The position numbers and the translations under genes are program-made. The notes beneath the pieces are model-generated. The model saw only the letters and a program-made list of their open reading frames with translations. It ran no database searches and had not been told where the DNA came from. DNA of 64,000 bases from Zelopaecilomyces penicillatus. Its lineage: Eukaryota > Ascomycota > Sordariomycetes > Hypocreales > Pseudodiploosporaceae. Positions 22,680-36,348 of the stretch are shown here, piece by piece (positions within the stretch are counted from its first letter, which is position 1; the number at the start of each line of letters is the position of its first letter). The stretch spans positions 2,435,501-2,499,500 of the forward strand of contig VCCP01000007.1 in the NCBI GenBank assembly GCA_005765155.1, in the 5' to 3' direction.

Positions 22680-25600
22680 ATGGCGCCTCTACCTATCAAG
22701 TTCCAGGAGCTGGTCCAACTCGGCAGCCTGGGAGTCGACACGCAATCCATTGGCTTCAACTCCTGCGTATGCGCCCCCTCCATTCCCGTCGTCATGTTCA
22801 TCACAATCATTGTTGTAGCTAACTTGGAGTTTTAATTCTTGACAGACACTCGAGTCAGATTCCTTCGTCTGCATCCGAGAAAAGAAGAGCGAGGCTGCCC
22901 AGCCTGAAGTTGTCATTGTAGAGCTCAAGAATGGCAACAATGTCACTCGTCGGCCCATCAAGGCCGACAGTGCCGTCATGCACTGGAACCGACAAGTCAT
23001 CGCCCTCAAGGCCCAATCCCGAACCCTGCAGATCTTCGACCTCGAGCAGAAGAAGAAGCTCAAGTCATGCACCATGAACGAAGACGTCCAGTTCTGGAAG
23101 TGGATCAGTGATTCAACCCTTGGTCTGGTCACTACCAGCAGTGTCTACCACTGGGATGTTTACGATGCATCACAAGACGCTCCCGTCAAGGTCTTTGAGC
23201 GAAATGCCAACCTGAATGTTCGTCAATAGTCTCCCCACACAGCTCTAATCCTTACCTTGTTATATTTTCATCATCTAACCGTCATCTAAAAACAGGGCTG
23301 CCAAATCATCAACTATCGAGTTAATGGCGATGGAAAATGGATGGTAGTTGTCGGCATTTCATCACAACAAGGCCGGGTCGTCGGCGCTATGCAGCTCTAC
23401 TCCAAGGACCGAGGCATCAGTCAAGCCATCGAGGGCCACGCAGCCTCGTTTGGTACATTGCGACTTGAGGGTGCTCCTCAGGATACAAAACTTTTTAGTT
23501 TTGCGGTGCGAAGTGCCAATGGTGCCAAGCTGCACGTCGTCGAGGTCGATCACACAGATTCCAACCCGTCCTTCACGAAGAAGGCTGTTGATATCTTCTT
23601 TCCGCCTGAAGCTACAAATGACTTCCCTGTCGCCCTACAGATTTCACAAAAATACGGTGTCGTTTTCATGGTGACAAAGTACGGCTTCATCCACCTCTAC
23701 GACCTGGAGACGGGCACTCTTATTTTCATGAACCGCATCTCGAGCGAGACCATCTTCACCACCTGCTCCGATAGCGATTCAGCGGGTCTAGTTGGCATTA
23801 ACCGAAAGGGTCAAGTCCTTTTTGTTACTGTTGATGACAATGCTATTATCCCGTATCTCCTGGAGAACCCCGCCAACACCGAGATTGCCATCAAACTCGC
23901 CTCAAGAGCTGGTCTTCCCGGGGCGGATAACCTCTACGCCAAACAGTTTGATCAGTTGTTTAACAATGGCAACTACCTCGAGGCCGCCAAAATCGCTGCT
24001 GGATCTCCTCGCGGCTTCTTGCGAACTCCCGAAACCATCGAAAAATTCAAGCGACTTCCGACGCAGCCCGGCCAAATGGCATTCACACTGCAGTACTTTG
24101 GCATGCTTTTGGACAAGGGTGCGTTGAACAAGCACGAGACATTAGAGCTTGCCCAACCTGTTCTCCAGCAGGGACGCAAGCATCTTCTTGACAAGTGGCT
24201 GAAGGAGGGCAAGCTGGACTGTTCAGAGCAGCTTGGCGACTTGGTGAGGTCCCACAATGATAATGAGATGGCCCTGGCTGTCTACCTCAAGGCCAATGTA
24301 CCCCACAAGGTTGTCGCCGGGTTCGCCCAGACTGGGCAGTTCGACAAAATCCTGCCCTACTCCGCGCAGACCGGATACCAACCGGATTACATCAGTCTTC
24401 TTCGTGACATCGTCCGCATTGACCCCGAGAAGGGAGCTGAGTTTGCCACTGCTCTGGCAAATAGCGAACAGGGCCCCCTTGTCGATTTCGAGCGTGTGCT
24501 TGACATTTTCCAGTCCCAAGGCATGGTTCAGCAGGCCACCGCTTTCCTTCTTGATGCACTCAAGGAGAATAAGCCAGAACATGCCCGCTTGCAAACGCGT
24601 CTTCTTGAGATGAATCTCACCAACGCTCCTCAGGTTGCCGAAGCCATTTTGGGTAATGACATGTTCACGCACTTTGACAAGGCACGGATTGCTCAGCTTT
24701 GCGAGCAGGCTGGTCTGGGCCAAAAGGCATTGGAACTCTATGAAGATCCTGAATCTATCAAGCGTGTTATTGTCAACATCCCCAGCGCTCCCAACTTCAA
24801 CCCAGAGTGGTTTGCTGGCTTCTTCGGCAAGTTGTCTGTGGAACAGTCTCTGGACACTCTCGATGCCATGATGAAGCACAATATCCGTCAAAACTTGCAG
24901 TCAGTTGTCAACATCGCTACCAAATATTCTGAGCTTCTTGGCCCTGTTCGTTTGATTGATCTGTTCGAAAAGTACAAGACTGCCGAAGGTCTCTTCTACT
25001 ATCTTGGTAGCATTGTCAACTTATCCGAGGACCCTGATGTCCACTTCAAGTACATTGAGGCTGCCACAAAGATGAACCAGTTTAACGAGGTAGAGCGCAT
25101 TTGCCGTGACAGCAACAGTTACAACCCGGAGAAGGTCAAGAACTTCCTGAAGGAAGCCAAACTTGCCGAGCAGATTCCCCTCATTGTCGTCTGCGACCGA
25201 TTCAACTTTGTTCACGACCTCATTCTGTACCTCTATCAGAATCAACAGTTCCAGTCCATCGAGGCTTATGTCCAGCGTGTGAACCCATCCAGGACTCCGG
25301 CCGTTGTTGGTGGCCTGCTCGATGTTGACTGCGAGGAGAACATCATCAAGCAGCTCTTGAGCACTGTGAATGCTCAAGAAATCAACATTGACCAGCTCGT
25401 TTCTGAAGTGGAGAGCCGAAACCGCCTGAAGCTCTTGCTACCCTTCCTCGAGGCCACCTTGCAGGCTGGCAACCAGCAGCAGGCTGTTTTCAACGCTCTT
25501 GCCAAGATTTATATCGACTCCAATAACAACCCCGAGAAATTTCTCAAGGAGAACGACCAGTATGACACACTTACTGTTGGTAAATACTGTGAGAAGCGAG

Positions 25601-27944
25601 ACCCCAACTTGGCCTACATCGCCTACTCCAAGGGCCAGAATGACCTGGAGCTCGTCAACATCACCAATGAGAATTCCATGTACCGAGCCCAAGCTCGATA
25701 TCTTCTGGACCGGGCAGATGCAGAGCTGTGGCGATTTGTTCTGAGCGAGAACAACATTCACCGACGCTCCGTTGTTGACCAAGTCACTGCGACAGCTGTT
25801 CCAGAGTCTACTGATCCTGCCAAGGTCTCTGTCGCCGTCGCCTCATTCCTTGAGAACGATTTGCCTCTTGAGCTCATTGAGCTGCTTGAGAAGATTGTTC
25901 TTGAGCCTTCGCCTTTTAGCGAAAATGAAAACCTCCAGAATCTCCTCATGTTCACTGCCGCCAAGGCCGACAAGGCGCGAGTGATGGATTATATCCATAA
26001 GCTTGATTGCTACAATGCTGACGAGATTGCCTCGTCTTGTATTGAAGTTGGTCTCTATGAAGAAGCTTTTGAAATCTTCAAGAAGGCTGACAACAAGTCT
26101 GCCGCCGTCAATGTTCTAGTTGAACACGTGGTCAGCATTGATCGCGCACAGGCATACGCCGAAGAAGTTGACTTGCCCGAGGTTTGGAGCAAGGTTGCCA
26201 AGGCCCAACTTGACGGCCTTCGTGTGTCTGATGCCATTGAGTCATATATCAAAGCAAATGATCCCCAGAACTACACCGAAGTTATTGAAATTGCTACTCG
26301 TGCTGGAAAGAATGAGAATCTCGTCAAGTTTCTGCGTATGGCTCGTAAAACTCTGCGTGAACCAATCATTGATACTGGTCTTGCCTTCTGCTTCGCCAGA
26401 CTCGATCAGCTGTCAGAGCTCGAAGACTTCCTGCGGGCAACCAATGTTGCCAACATTGAAGAATCTGGTGACAAGGCATACGAAGAGGGACTCTTTGAGG
26501 CCTCCAAGATTTTCTATAGCAGCATCTCAAATTGGGCCAAGCTTGCTACCACGCTGGTTCACCTTGCCGACTACCAAGCTGCCGTGGACTGTGCCCGTAA
26601 GGCAAACAACATCAAGGTCTGGAAACAGGTTCACGAGGCTTGTGTTGGCAAGAAGGAGTTCCGACTTGCTCAGATTTGCGGTCTGAATCTCATTGTCGAT
26701 GCAGAGCAGCTGCAGGAACTCGTCAAGGAATACGAGTACAACGGTTACTTTGATGAGCTCATTAGTCTATTGGAGCAAGGATTGGGCCTGGAGCGTGCCC
26801 ATATGGGTATGTTCACGGAGCTGGGCATTGCTCTCGCCAAGTACCACCCAGAGCGCCTGATGGAGCACATTAAAATCTTCTGGTCTCGCATGAATATGCC
26901 AAAGACAATACGCGCTTGCGAAGAAGCCAATCTGTGGCCCGAGCTGGTCTTCTGTTACTACCACTACGACGAGCATGACAATGCTGCTCTAGCGGTCATT
27001 GAACGACCAGAGAATTCGTGGGATCATCAGCAGTTCAAGGAAATTGTGGTCAAGGTTGCCAACCTGGAGATTTATTACCGTGCGATCAAGTTTTATGTTG
27101 AGCAGCATCCCTCTCTGCTCACCGATCTTCTTGCTGCTCTCACTTCTCGCGTTGACGTCAACCGAGTCGTCAAGATGTTCCAGAAGAATGACAGCTTGCC
27201 CTTGATTAAGCCGTTTTTGCTCAACGTGCAGTCCCAGAATAAGCGCACTGTTAATGAGGCCGTCAACGATTTGCTGATTGAAGAAGAAGACTACAAAACC
27301 CTTCGGGATTCAGTGCACAACCATGACAACTTCGACGCCGTCAGCCTGGCCGGCCGCCTAGAGAAGCATGACTTGATCTTCTTCCGCCAGATTGCCGCCA
27401 ATATCTACCGTAGCAACAAGCGGTGGGAGAAGTCAATCGCCTTGTCAAAGCAAGACAAGCTGTTCAAAGACGCAATCGAGACGGCAGCCATCTCTGGCAA
27501 GACCGACATTGTTGAGGATCTCCTCAAATACGTAAGTCATTACCTCCACTCTAACGTCACAATTTCTTTTACTAAATCTAATTTCTTTACTAGTTCGTTG
27601 ACATCGGTCACCGTGAGTGCTATACTGGCATGCTCTATGCATGCAACGACCTCATCCGACCAGACCTCATTTTGGAGCTCTCATGGCGCCATGGCCTCAA
27701 CGACTTTACAATGCCTTATCTTATCAATGTGCTCTCGCAACAGACGAGGGAGCTCTCTCTTCTGAAGGCCGACAACGAGGCTCGCAAGGCCAAGGAGAAG
27801 GAGCAAGAGAAGGTTGAGGATAACACACCAATCCTTGGTGCATCTAGACTGATGATTACGGCTGCTCCCGGCGGTAGTTCATCACCTGCGCCATACGGTC
27901 AGGCAAACGGCTTTGCGCCGCAACCCACTGGCTACGGCTACTAG
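22680..27944 (+). CDS. Clathrin heavy chain
   Basis: Four exons, 22680-22766, 22846-23217, 23296-27531 and 27594-27944, giving 1681 aa, the usual length for the family. The start MAPLPIKFQELVQLGSLG is the canonical N-terminus. Splicing joins FNSCTLESDSF, NANLNGCQIINYRVNG and LLKYFVDIGHRE, all standard clathrin segments. The second intron has a weak donor (gttcgt), but the frame meets an immediate stop without it. The first ~330 residues form the seven-bladed propeller that binds adaptors, followed by linker and about seven CHCR alpha-solenoid repeats to roughly residue 1580, then the trimerisation region. The C-terminus is Gly/Pro/Gln-rich (ending QPTGYGY), typical of fungi. It forms triskelions with light chains on endocytic and trans-Golgi vesicles. 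Constitutive expression is expected, and no defects are seen. The symbol CHC1 would follow yeast naming. Confidence 0.97.
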
Positions 27945-28662
27945 ATGCAGATCCCCATGTGGTGCTGGGTCTTGGCAAATTGATTTGACAAGTGTGAAGC
28001 CCAATATTTAATGAATTCTTTAGTAACGAAATGAAGAGGGCTGCGGTACAGGGATACACCTCGTATTCAGCCTGGTCAATGGCAGGCTTAAGGAGAAACT
28101 AAGCTTGGCTGGTAATTGTGTAACCATAGTTTGCCTGGTTGAGGAAAATAACTCTGCGTCTAGACATGGTGTGGTTCATTGTTACAGAGAGGCGGGGTCT
28201 TGGGGATCCGGAATATGGCCGGACTTTGCGTCCCGTAATATCTCTTTTTGCACCCTGCTGGTAGAATGGGGAAAATGGGTTTTTCGGATCTGATGAGAGG
28301 TGCTCAGGGATAGTATTTGCAAACTACTGTATGTGTATGATAGTTGAACCAAGGTCATTTGCTTACATTATCTGATTCCTCGTGATGCTGAGCGTTTGAC
28401 TATCACAGCTGTTTATTCATTGTAGCCTGTAGGCAGGTACATACGATTCAATTGACATACACGCAGCTTCGTGAACTCATTAATGCCTCCGGGTTGTGGG
28501 ATAGCTCGTCTATATATTATCCTGTTGAATTTGCAAATCTAGACCACTGCAAATTTGCAACATGTCATTAATAATACATGATGATTACGATAATGGAACT
28601 GATGATTATTTAGAAAGATGCAATGCTAATACAAAAAGTCGCTTGTTTACAGATAATAGTCT
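27945..28662. other. Intergenic between convergent genes
   Basis: About 0.7 kb between the clathrin and DAP-B 3' ends. Only short frames occur; AT-richer toward the DAP-B end. Terminators of both genes are expected here. Confidence 0.5.
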
Positions 28663-31523
28663 TTAAACCTTGGGTATGGGCTTGGGGTCCGCCACCTTGA
28701 GCCATTCGCCGTTGAATGCATTCACGAGCCAATTGTTTAATTCTACTCAAATGTTAGTAAACGGACCTTGAAAAAACCCGACAGGAGCGGAGGAGAGAGA
28801 GAGAGAGTGGAGGAGAATGGAGAAGACGTACTATCGTAAACAATGCGGTTGGCACCATGAAAGTAGATGCCGTGGTCGCTGTCGGGAAATACGTGAACGT
28901 CGTAATTCTCAACGCCAGCCAAGTCCAGGTTGTCCAACAGTGTCAATGAATTCTGGAAGTGGACGTTGTCGTCGGAAACACCATGCATAAGTAGGAAGCG
29001 CTTGTTCTGCCCGAGGGCTGTGGCGTTTGCGATTCTCGACAGGTTGTAGCCGTCCTCGTTGTCCTGCGGGGTGCGCATGTAGCGCTCCGTGTAGATGCTG
29101 TCGTAGAAGCGCCAGTCGGTAACAGGGGCGACAGCCATGCCGTAGGAAAACGTGCGGCCGGCATCCTGTTCAAGTGTCTTGAGGGTGGTATACCCACCGT
29201 AGGACCAACCCCAGATGGCGAGGCGCGCTGGGTCTACATAGTCGAGGGAGGCAAAGTGCGCGGCGGCGGCGATGTGATCATGAGACTCGAGCATGCCGAG
29301 CTGTGAGCGAACAGGAACGCGGTGCTTGCGGCCGAGGAAGCCGGTACCTCGGGGGTCGACGGTGATGACGAGATAGCCGAGATTGGAGGCCACGTAGGAT
29401 TGGAAGTCGACGCCGAACCGCTTCGAGACTTGTTGCGAACCAGGGCCGGAGTATTGGTGGAAGAGGATGGGGTACTTCTTCTTGGGGTTGAAGTGTGGCG
29501 GGCGGCGCTCGACGTAGTTGAGTTTGACGCCTTTGCCGATGTCGACGGTGCCGTACTTGAGAATAGGCAGCTCGTGTTTCTTAGCGCGGTCGACAAGGAT
29601 AGAATTATCCTCGACGATGTGGCTATAGCTGGCCTTGGACGATGGCGTCGAGATGACTTTTTGGTAGGGAACCTTGGGTCCACCATAGGTGAGCAGGGCA
29701 AAGCCCGCGCCGTGGGAGAATGACACGCCATAGTAACCCTCTGCGGAAGTGTCTGTGAGTGATTTTAGGTCTGAGCCGTCGAGCTTGACGGAGTAGACGT
29801 GGCGCTGTATGGATGACTCTTTCGTAGCAACGAAATAGACGAGGTTGTTGGCTAGGTCTACTGCTGAGGGAGCATCGACGACCTCCCATTCACCCGAGGT
29901 TAACATGCGCGGTTCAGGGTTGTCGAGGGGCGTAAAGTAGGCTAGATGTTCAAATCCTTCATGGATCACAGAGTCGACATAACCGTCGTGCGGACGTCCA
30001 TTGTTAGCATCGGCAGGGATGTACGTCATGGTGTGGGAAATCTCAAACCACCCGCCGTCAATCTTGTTGACATCCACGGTGTTGACAGTCTTGCCTAGAC
30101 GGGTAGTGACATCGACGAGCGTCACTCTAAGGATATCGCTGACGCGGTTCGTCTCTTTGACGAGAACATTGTCGCCTGCCCAGAGAACATTGTTGATGAT
30201 GCGGTTGTCATCTGCAAACTCGCCTTCGACAGCGACGGAGAATGCTTCTGCCTTGGCAACATCGTAGAATTGGAGATCGACGACGGGGTTGTGCGCACCG
30301 GCCTTTGGGTATTTGATCTTTTCGACATCGGGGTACGATTCCTCGCCTTCTACAGGTTCTGATCCAGTCGGCCGCGAGAGGAAATACTGAATAGGGAACT
30401 CGGGTACGCCTGTCTCGTTGGTGCGCAGATACGCAAGGTATTTGCCGTCTTGGGACCACCAGGTGGCACTGCGGCCGCTGAACACCTCCTCTTCGTAGAC
30501 CCAGTCAGGAACGCCGTAGAAGTACTCGGGGCCTCCGTCGCTAGTGATCTGAACAATGTCATTGTTGTCGCTGAGCCGGCGGATGTACATATTGTTGTTC
30601 TTGGTGAAGGAGACGGCGTCGCTCTGCGGGCTCCAGGTGGCAAGCTGGATTCGGGCGCCGGGTTCGCTGGGGACGAGGGGCTCTGCTGTCTGTGTGGCAA
30701 CGTCGAAGATGAAGTAGGCTGCTGTGAAAGAGTGTCGCCAGTTCTTTTGCTTGTTGACGCCGATGAGGACCTTGGTCAGATCCGGGCTGGGGTTGGCCCA
30801 GTCTGGTCGCAGCTGTTGGCCTTGGTAGTCAAACAGGGGAGTCTTCATGAGGGTTCGTGACTTGGCAAGCTGGGTGCCAACATCCCTCGCTGCAGCTGAT
30901 GCGCCGTTGTTGTCGCCCATCGCGGCCCGAACGTCCTCCACCACGAGATAGTCTTTACCCTTGGCGTCTTGCTCAAGCAGCAGCCCATCCTCGCCGTCGG
31001 GGCTCGCGATCCACCGAATGGACTGCGACCTGGGGCTCCAGAAACCGCTGAGCACCTGGTTCAGCGTCACAGGTTTTCCAGAACCGCGTGAGCTGGCGTC
31101 TGGGTCGTGATCTTTATCGCTGGCGTGCTTGTAGGCACCCGTGGTAACGAATACGCCCAGAGCGGCGATCCAAGCGGCGACGAAGACGGCGCCGGCGATG
31201 AGCAGCACTAGGCGTAGCTTTCGGTCCATTGACTTGCGCGGCTGGATGAATGGGGCTTTGGGTTTGGGACGCCCGAGGAATGGACCGGTCTCGAGATCGC
31301 TGGGACCATCTTCTTTCAGGGTGTCTTCGTCGTCGTCGTCAAGGTCGGCAAAGGCAGTCTTCTTCTTGCTGGTCGTTCGGAAGGCAGATTCCTTTTCCGT
31401 TGCTTCGTGCAGTCGCTCGAAAACAAGGCTTGTCGTCGAGACTGACGAGAGGGAATCGAGAGAGTCGCGGGATGAGGATGATTCGCCGCCCTTTTCGGAG
31501 AGCTCGGGGAGTAGCTGAGGCAT
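28663..31523 (-). CDS. dapB: Dipeptidyl aminopeptidase B (vacuolar, S9B)
   Basis: Two exons on the minus strand, 31523-28832 and 28742-28663, giving 923 aa. The 89-nt intron (gtacgt...gagtag) near the 3' end joins IVYD to KLNNWLVNAFNGEW, the expected C-terminus; without it the protein would end in an unrelated low-complexity tail. It is a type II membrane protein: a Ser/acidic cytoplasmic tail of about 100 residues, one transmembrane segment (LRLVLLIAGAVFVAAWIAAL), then a luminal beta-propeller (DPPIV N domain) and an alpha/beta-hydrolase domain. The catalytic triad is Ser774 in GWSYGGY, Asp851/852 in SDDNVHF, and His884 in DSDHGIYFHG. The enzyme removes X-Pro or X-Ala dipeptides from N-termini in the vacuole. 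The family match is very strong over the whole length. Confidence 0.95.
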
Positions 31524-32096
31524 GGCGAAGGAGAGAAGGCGGAATTGTCGTGGTTATTGTAGGGGAATGGATTTGTATTTGGCTGTGATAAGGCTACTTC
31601 TGCATGCTGGAGATTGAAGAGGCCTCTGATGGCACCGGAGCGCCTTTGATGGCCAACGTAAGGGAGATGGACGACCGTGACGACTTCTGGAGACGTGTGT
31701 CACGTAAGAGAGGCTGACGTCTCACAGCGTGGTGGAGGTGTAGCGGGGCGTATTGGCATAGCGGGGTGGCGATGTCGGCTCCCTTGAATGGATGGATAAG
31801 ATTAATGTAAATCAAAGTGAGCCTTGGAATGGGTTAGTAAATATGGTCATCGTGCGTTTACTTTCAATAAGGCGACAATACTTTAAATTTCATATTTAAA
31901 TTACTGTGTAGTGTTAAAAAGCTAACCATAGTGACGCCCGTCCATTGATGCCACCAAATGAAACCCGCGTCCCTGTGCTGAGCCAGATGTGCATACAGCG
32001 CCCAATTTCCACCAGACTATACTAGCCCAATCGCAAGTCTCTCACCTAGTAGACATTTTAATGTACATATATCTTCATGCCTCATAGAGATATCGG
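31524..32096. other. Intergenic between two minus-strand genes
   Basis: Promoter of DAP-B and downstream region of the YbjQ-family gene. Moderately AT-rich around 31,870-31,925. No gene seen. Confidence 0.5.
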
Positions 32097-32621
32097 TCAT
32101 GCTTGTAACTGTGGCGGGACTGTTACATCATCATCAATCTTCACCACCCGACACGCCGTGCCATACGCCGCCGTCTGCGCAAACCCGCCCATATCACCAG
32201 CATCAAACCGCAAACAGATAATGGCGTTGCCCCCGCGGCGCTTGCACTCGTCGACAACGCGGGAGATGGAGTCGTTGCGGCACGAGTACAACATCGATGT
32301 GAACCAGCGCAGCTCCCCGCCCGCAAAGCTCTTGAGCACCATGGCTAGGCTGGCGCCGAGATTGCGGGAGCGGACGGTGATGCCGTAGACGGTGCCGAGG
32401 ACTTGCTCGATGCGATATCCGGGGAGGTCCATCATGGCTGGAAGAAAGTGTCAACTTGAGAAAGTGAATGAAGGAGAACAACTACCAAAAAGATATATTT
32501 ACGTACTCGTTGTCACTACTCCAGATGTTTCCGTAAAGCAGTGGAGGTCAGAAATCTCAGGGGGGATATTGGCGACATGGGACTGCTCCTTGTCGCTGTC
32601 CTTTGTTGATCCAAAAACCAT
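32097..32621 (-). CDS. YbjQ/UPF0145-family protein
   Basis: Two exons on the minus strand, 32621-32507 and 32437-32097, giving 151 aa. The 69-nt intron (gtacgt...ttccag) joins GVVTT to TMMDLPGYRIEQVLG, which restores the invariant start of the family (VTT...LPGYRI followed by GxVxGITVRSRN). Without the first exon the domain would lack its first strand. Core family features seen: TVRSRNLGASLA, SFAGGELRWFTSMLYSCRNDSISRV, GGNAIICLRFD and AYGTACRV. Bacterial homologues are small proteins of about 105 residues that form pentameric rings and have been annotated as possible heavy-metal-binding proteins; the function is not established. The fungal protein has an extra polar N-terminus of about 30 residues (MVFGSTKDSDKEQ). 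No targeting signal, so cytosolic by inference. Confidence 0.85.
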
Positions 32622-35600
32622 GATGAAGCTGTTGTATATGGGTGTTTGCCACCAGTGGGCTTAGAATGCGCAGTTTCGTAGGTGGAATATGGGCTGTATG
32701 TGTAGAAATGGTGTAAGTGAGGCCGAGTACAAGTTGTCAACTACCTCCAAGAACGAAGTGAATTGATTGACCAAGTTTTACATTATTACAGAAATGAGTT
32801 TAACATGTTGAAATGCACCTATTTATACCTGTACCCCAAAACATGTCTACGCTGCACTGAGGCATTCGCATTCATCGCTATCGGCTGTAATCTGCCGATA
32901 CTGTCAAGCTGTATAGATTGGTGATGAAATGGCTGCGACTCTAGATGCTCCGGGGCTGATCTGAGCGGGCAACATAGCCCAATGAGAGCCTCTCAAGCTT
33001 GAGAAGTGCCAGCACCAATCCCCATCATGTGCTGGGACACCCCCGCAGACTTTATCCGTATTCCTCGCATTCTCCACAGCCGGGGGTTGCCATGTCTTCA
33101 TATGGTCACATGTTCATGGTAGGATGCTCAGAACCCATGTCCGCAATGGAAGGACCAATAATGTAGCGCTCCGTAACCGGCCAATTGTCGGTGTCGGAGA
33201 GCTCAAAAGAATTGATGATAACCAGTTGTTTGTTCAAGCCTCCAAAAAACGAACTCTGTATGAAGGGGCAGGCTTTTCATCGGGCACGTACAGATACATC
33301 ATAGCAGTGTGGTTTAACTTGTAAGTTGAAAGTTCAAGTCAAGTACTCCGTATCAGGAGTACGAGAGTACGACTATGTGTTGTCGATGCTCCGCCACCAC
33401 CTAGTCCGCGGCAGATTAAAGCTACGCGGCAGTGCAGGGCAGCTTGCAGATGTTGCCTTCCCAAGCCACATGGTTGCCTTGAACATTGCGCAGAAATTAT
33501 CCATTTCACAGCCCCGGCAGAGCTACCGACTACAGTACATGTGGCAGTGGGCAGAAGCAAAACTCGGTTCATGCATTGGCCAAGCTGGCTGTTGGTCGTC
33601 TTGGAGATGATGGCTTGGGTGGAGCCGGTCCTGGCGCCTCATGACGCCAAACCCCAAGGGAGCACTATTCAGGGGCTGGTCGTAGCTAGCAATGACAGAA
33701 AGTTTTTCGTCATCACTCTACTATGTAGTAATTACAATCGTCAATTGGAAGTATCTGTTGACCGTACGATGTACCTGTGATTTGGAACTCGATGTCAAAC
33801 CCTCTCACCCATCTGGCGTACACCGGAATACGCACATTCTTTCAACCGCTATAGACTCATCTGAGTTGATTGAGATATACAGCATTCCATCTCAATGACC
33901 ACTTGACTGGAAATCATGCCCAGGGAACAAAGACCTCGAGGGCTACGCAATCCGTTTCCCGTTGACACACGGTCCAGTGGCACGGGGGGCGACTAGACAA
34001 GAAAGGAAATCTTCTGACTCAATCAGGACAGCCAATTGGACAAGCCACTTTCCAACAACTTGGGCCCGTTGAATGAATTGCATGCATTGGTGGTTCCGCT
34101 TGATGCTGCAGTGATACTGGCCTAGCTTCTGATACCGTCACACCGTCCCATCCACAAGAGCTGTTCGTTAATTGACATTCATTCACTTAGCCTGTCTGGG
34201 CTAACGAAACCGAGAAAATACCCCGGACACCCGGCCCTGGACACTGCATTTCTGGATCTCCCACAGACCCGCAAAATAAAATCACCGTTGGCGCCGTGGG
34301 AGCTCCGCTATGAGCTGCCGAAACATCGGGTCCGGTGCGGGTCCGGGCTTGCCTGTTTGGGAGGGAAGTGAAGACGAAAACTCCGGAAACCACGACCGTC
34401 AAATCTGAAGATGGAACGTATATTCAACGGCTGCTCCATGTACCTGGAAAACGAGAGGTATTTTCAAGTCAGGCTCCTACGCAAAAATTTGCCACCAAGT
34501 AGTCAAATGCAACCAGATTGTCAGGCCTCACCGAAGAAGCCCCAATCAAGCCTAGAGGCTCGTGTTTAGGTCTTCATCGCCATGATCCAGCATTAGCAAC
34601 ATGTTCATTTCACCACTCGAAATTTTTCATTCACAAGAGACGGTGTAAGTCGTTTGTCTACTACTCAGCAGTGAAGGCGGTGTAATGCCAAATACTACCT
34701 GCCACCTGATAAAAAAACCTGACAGCAACCCACGCATGACATCTCCTGCACAGTGGCATGTCAAGGCTGGGGGTTCCCTTTTGGGCAGCGGAGAGCAAGT
34801 ACATATGCTCTACAGGTACTGACTGACAGATTTGCATCGGTGGTGGTGTGCAGGGGATCCAAACAGGGCCCCTGTGCCCATTCGCTGTTGGCCAGTTATC
34901 TGGCCCCCCCAAGAGGTTGCATTTTCTGCTGTTGTGTGTATGGATGGAAGTTACATGGAGGTGTCGTGCTTGTTGGCAGCAGGAGAGAGCGCGATGACGG
35001 AGGCGGTCGCAGTTTCACCCGGTGAAATAGGATGGCTCTTATTGTACTGGCACGCACTCTCTTCCTCCCGTCTGAAAGCACAAGTGACGTGGACAGTCTT
35101 GTTCCCAGTGCCTCACGATTCAGAGGATCTGGAGCCCATCCGCCATAAGGCAACCAACAATGCCCGTCCGGTACGTTGCTGTGTTTTGTGTTAGACCGCT
35201 TCTTCACCCCGTCGTGTGTTTTCCATATACACAAGTCAATAATTACTCTTACACAGATGGTCATGTACGAACTCATGCGGTTTCTAGTGCGGTTGCCCGC
35301 CCGTCGGACATACTTTTGCTGACCCAACGAACTTCCCCTGGGGGCAGCCGAGCCCAATCAACCGCGCATACAGACTGGTACTATACGTTTCCCATCAAGA
35401 CCGGCTTGGACGTTGGTTGAAACCGGTACCCTTCATCATGGTTCAAAAGGGTTTAATGTCATGCAGAGTGGCTCTGAGTTACCACCCCCAAAGCTTAGTT
35501 GAGCCATCAGCAGAGCCTCATCTGCACCCCTTTCAGCCCATGGTCTTCTCTTTGTGGCTGAGGCCAGGGAATCACAATTGTGTTGCAAGGTTGCAAGGGC

Positions 35601-36348
35601 GATGGCCGCCTTTCGATTGCAATCAGCATGACATTAATGGGAATCTCACCGCCATAATCATCAACTGGTCCAACCGTCCAAGTCGACAACACCCATCCCA
35701 ATGAGGCAGTGCATAGCAGGAAAACGTAGATGAACTGACGATGACAGGACAGACCGTGCATCTTTACGCAGTAAACGTAAACAAAAATTCACCAGTACCA
35801 CACAGAGTCAGTCGTAGCATTTTGTCGCCAGGCACAAGCTTCGCACCACACCTATCTCACCCAACCAGCAACCAAACAGTATCTGGCCAATCCACCGTCT
35901 CCCAGAAGCTGCTTTGCCAGTATCCCTGACAGAGCGCAAATCATGCACTTGTCGCGTCTTGTACGTGGAATGCGCAGTCCCCCTGAGCTACGGGAGAACG
36001 CACCATTCAATGACTTGGATATGCCGCCCATTGACGGCGGTCAGTTTCCATCGGGCATCATGACAAGGACCTGATGATTTTTTGTGTTCTACGCCCAAAG
36101 CAACCACCAGCTTACCATGAGCATGCGCCTCATTGTTCCTGAAAAAATAAGAATGGATCAACACTACTCACCGAAAGCGTCACGGTTGTGTAGCCTACCA
36201 ACCTCGAACCCCATTTAAGCCCCCTTTCCCGCGCGGATTCCGAACCCATCCAAATCTTCAAAACAACTCAATCATTCTTTAACACATTCAAATAAACCCA
36301 GCGCTATTATTCTTTCGAAACACTAAAGACAATTGACAAGGAGCAACG
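32622..36348. other. 3.7-kb gene-free region
   Basis: A divergent region between the minus-strand YbjQ gene and the plus-strand Zn2Cys6 regulator. Many short frames occur on both strands, but none has motif, signal peptide or consistent exon structure. The right end (about 36,150-36,348) looks like the promoter and leader of the regulator. Confidence 0.45.

Noticed and set aside
30450..30860. 136-codon plus-strand frame inside DAP-B
   Set aside because: Antisense shadow of a strongly supported gene.
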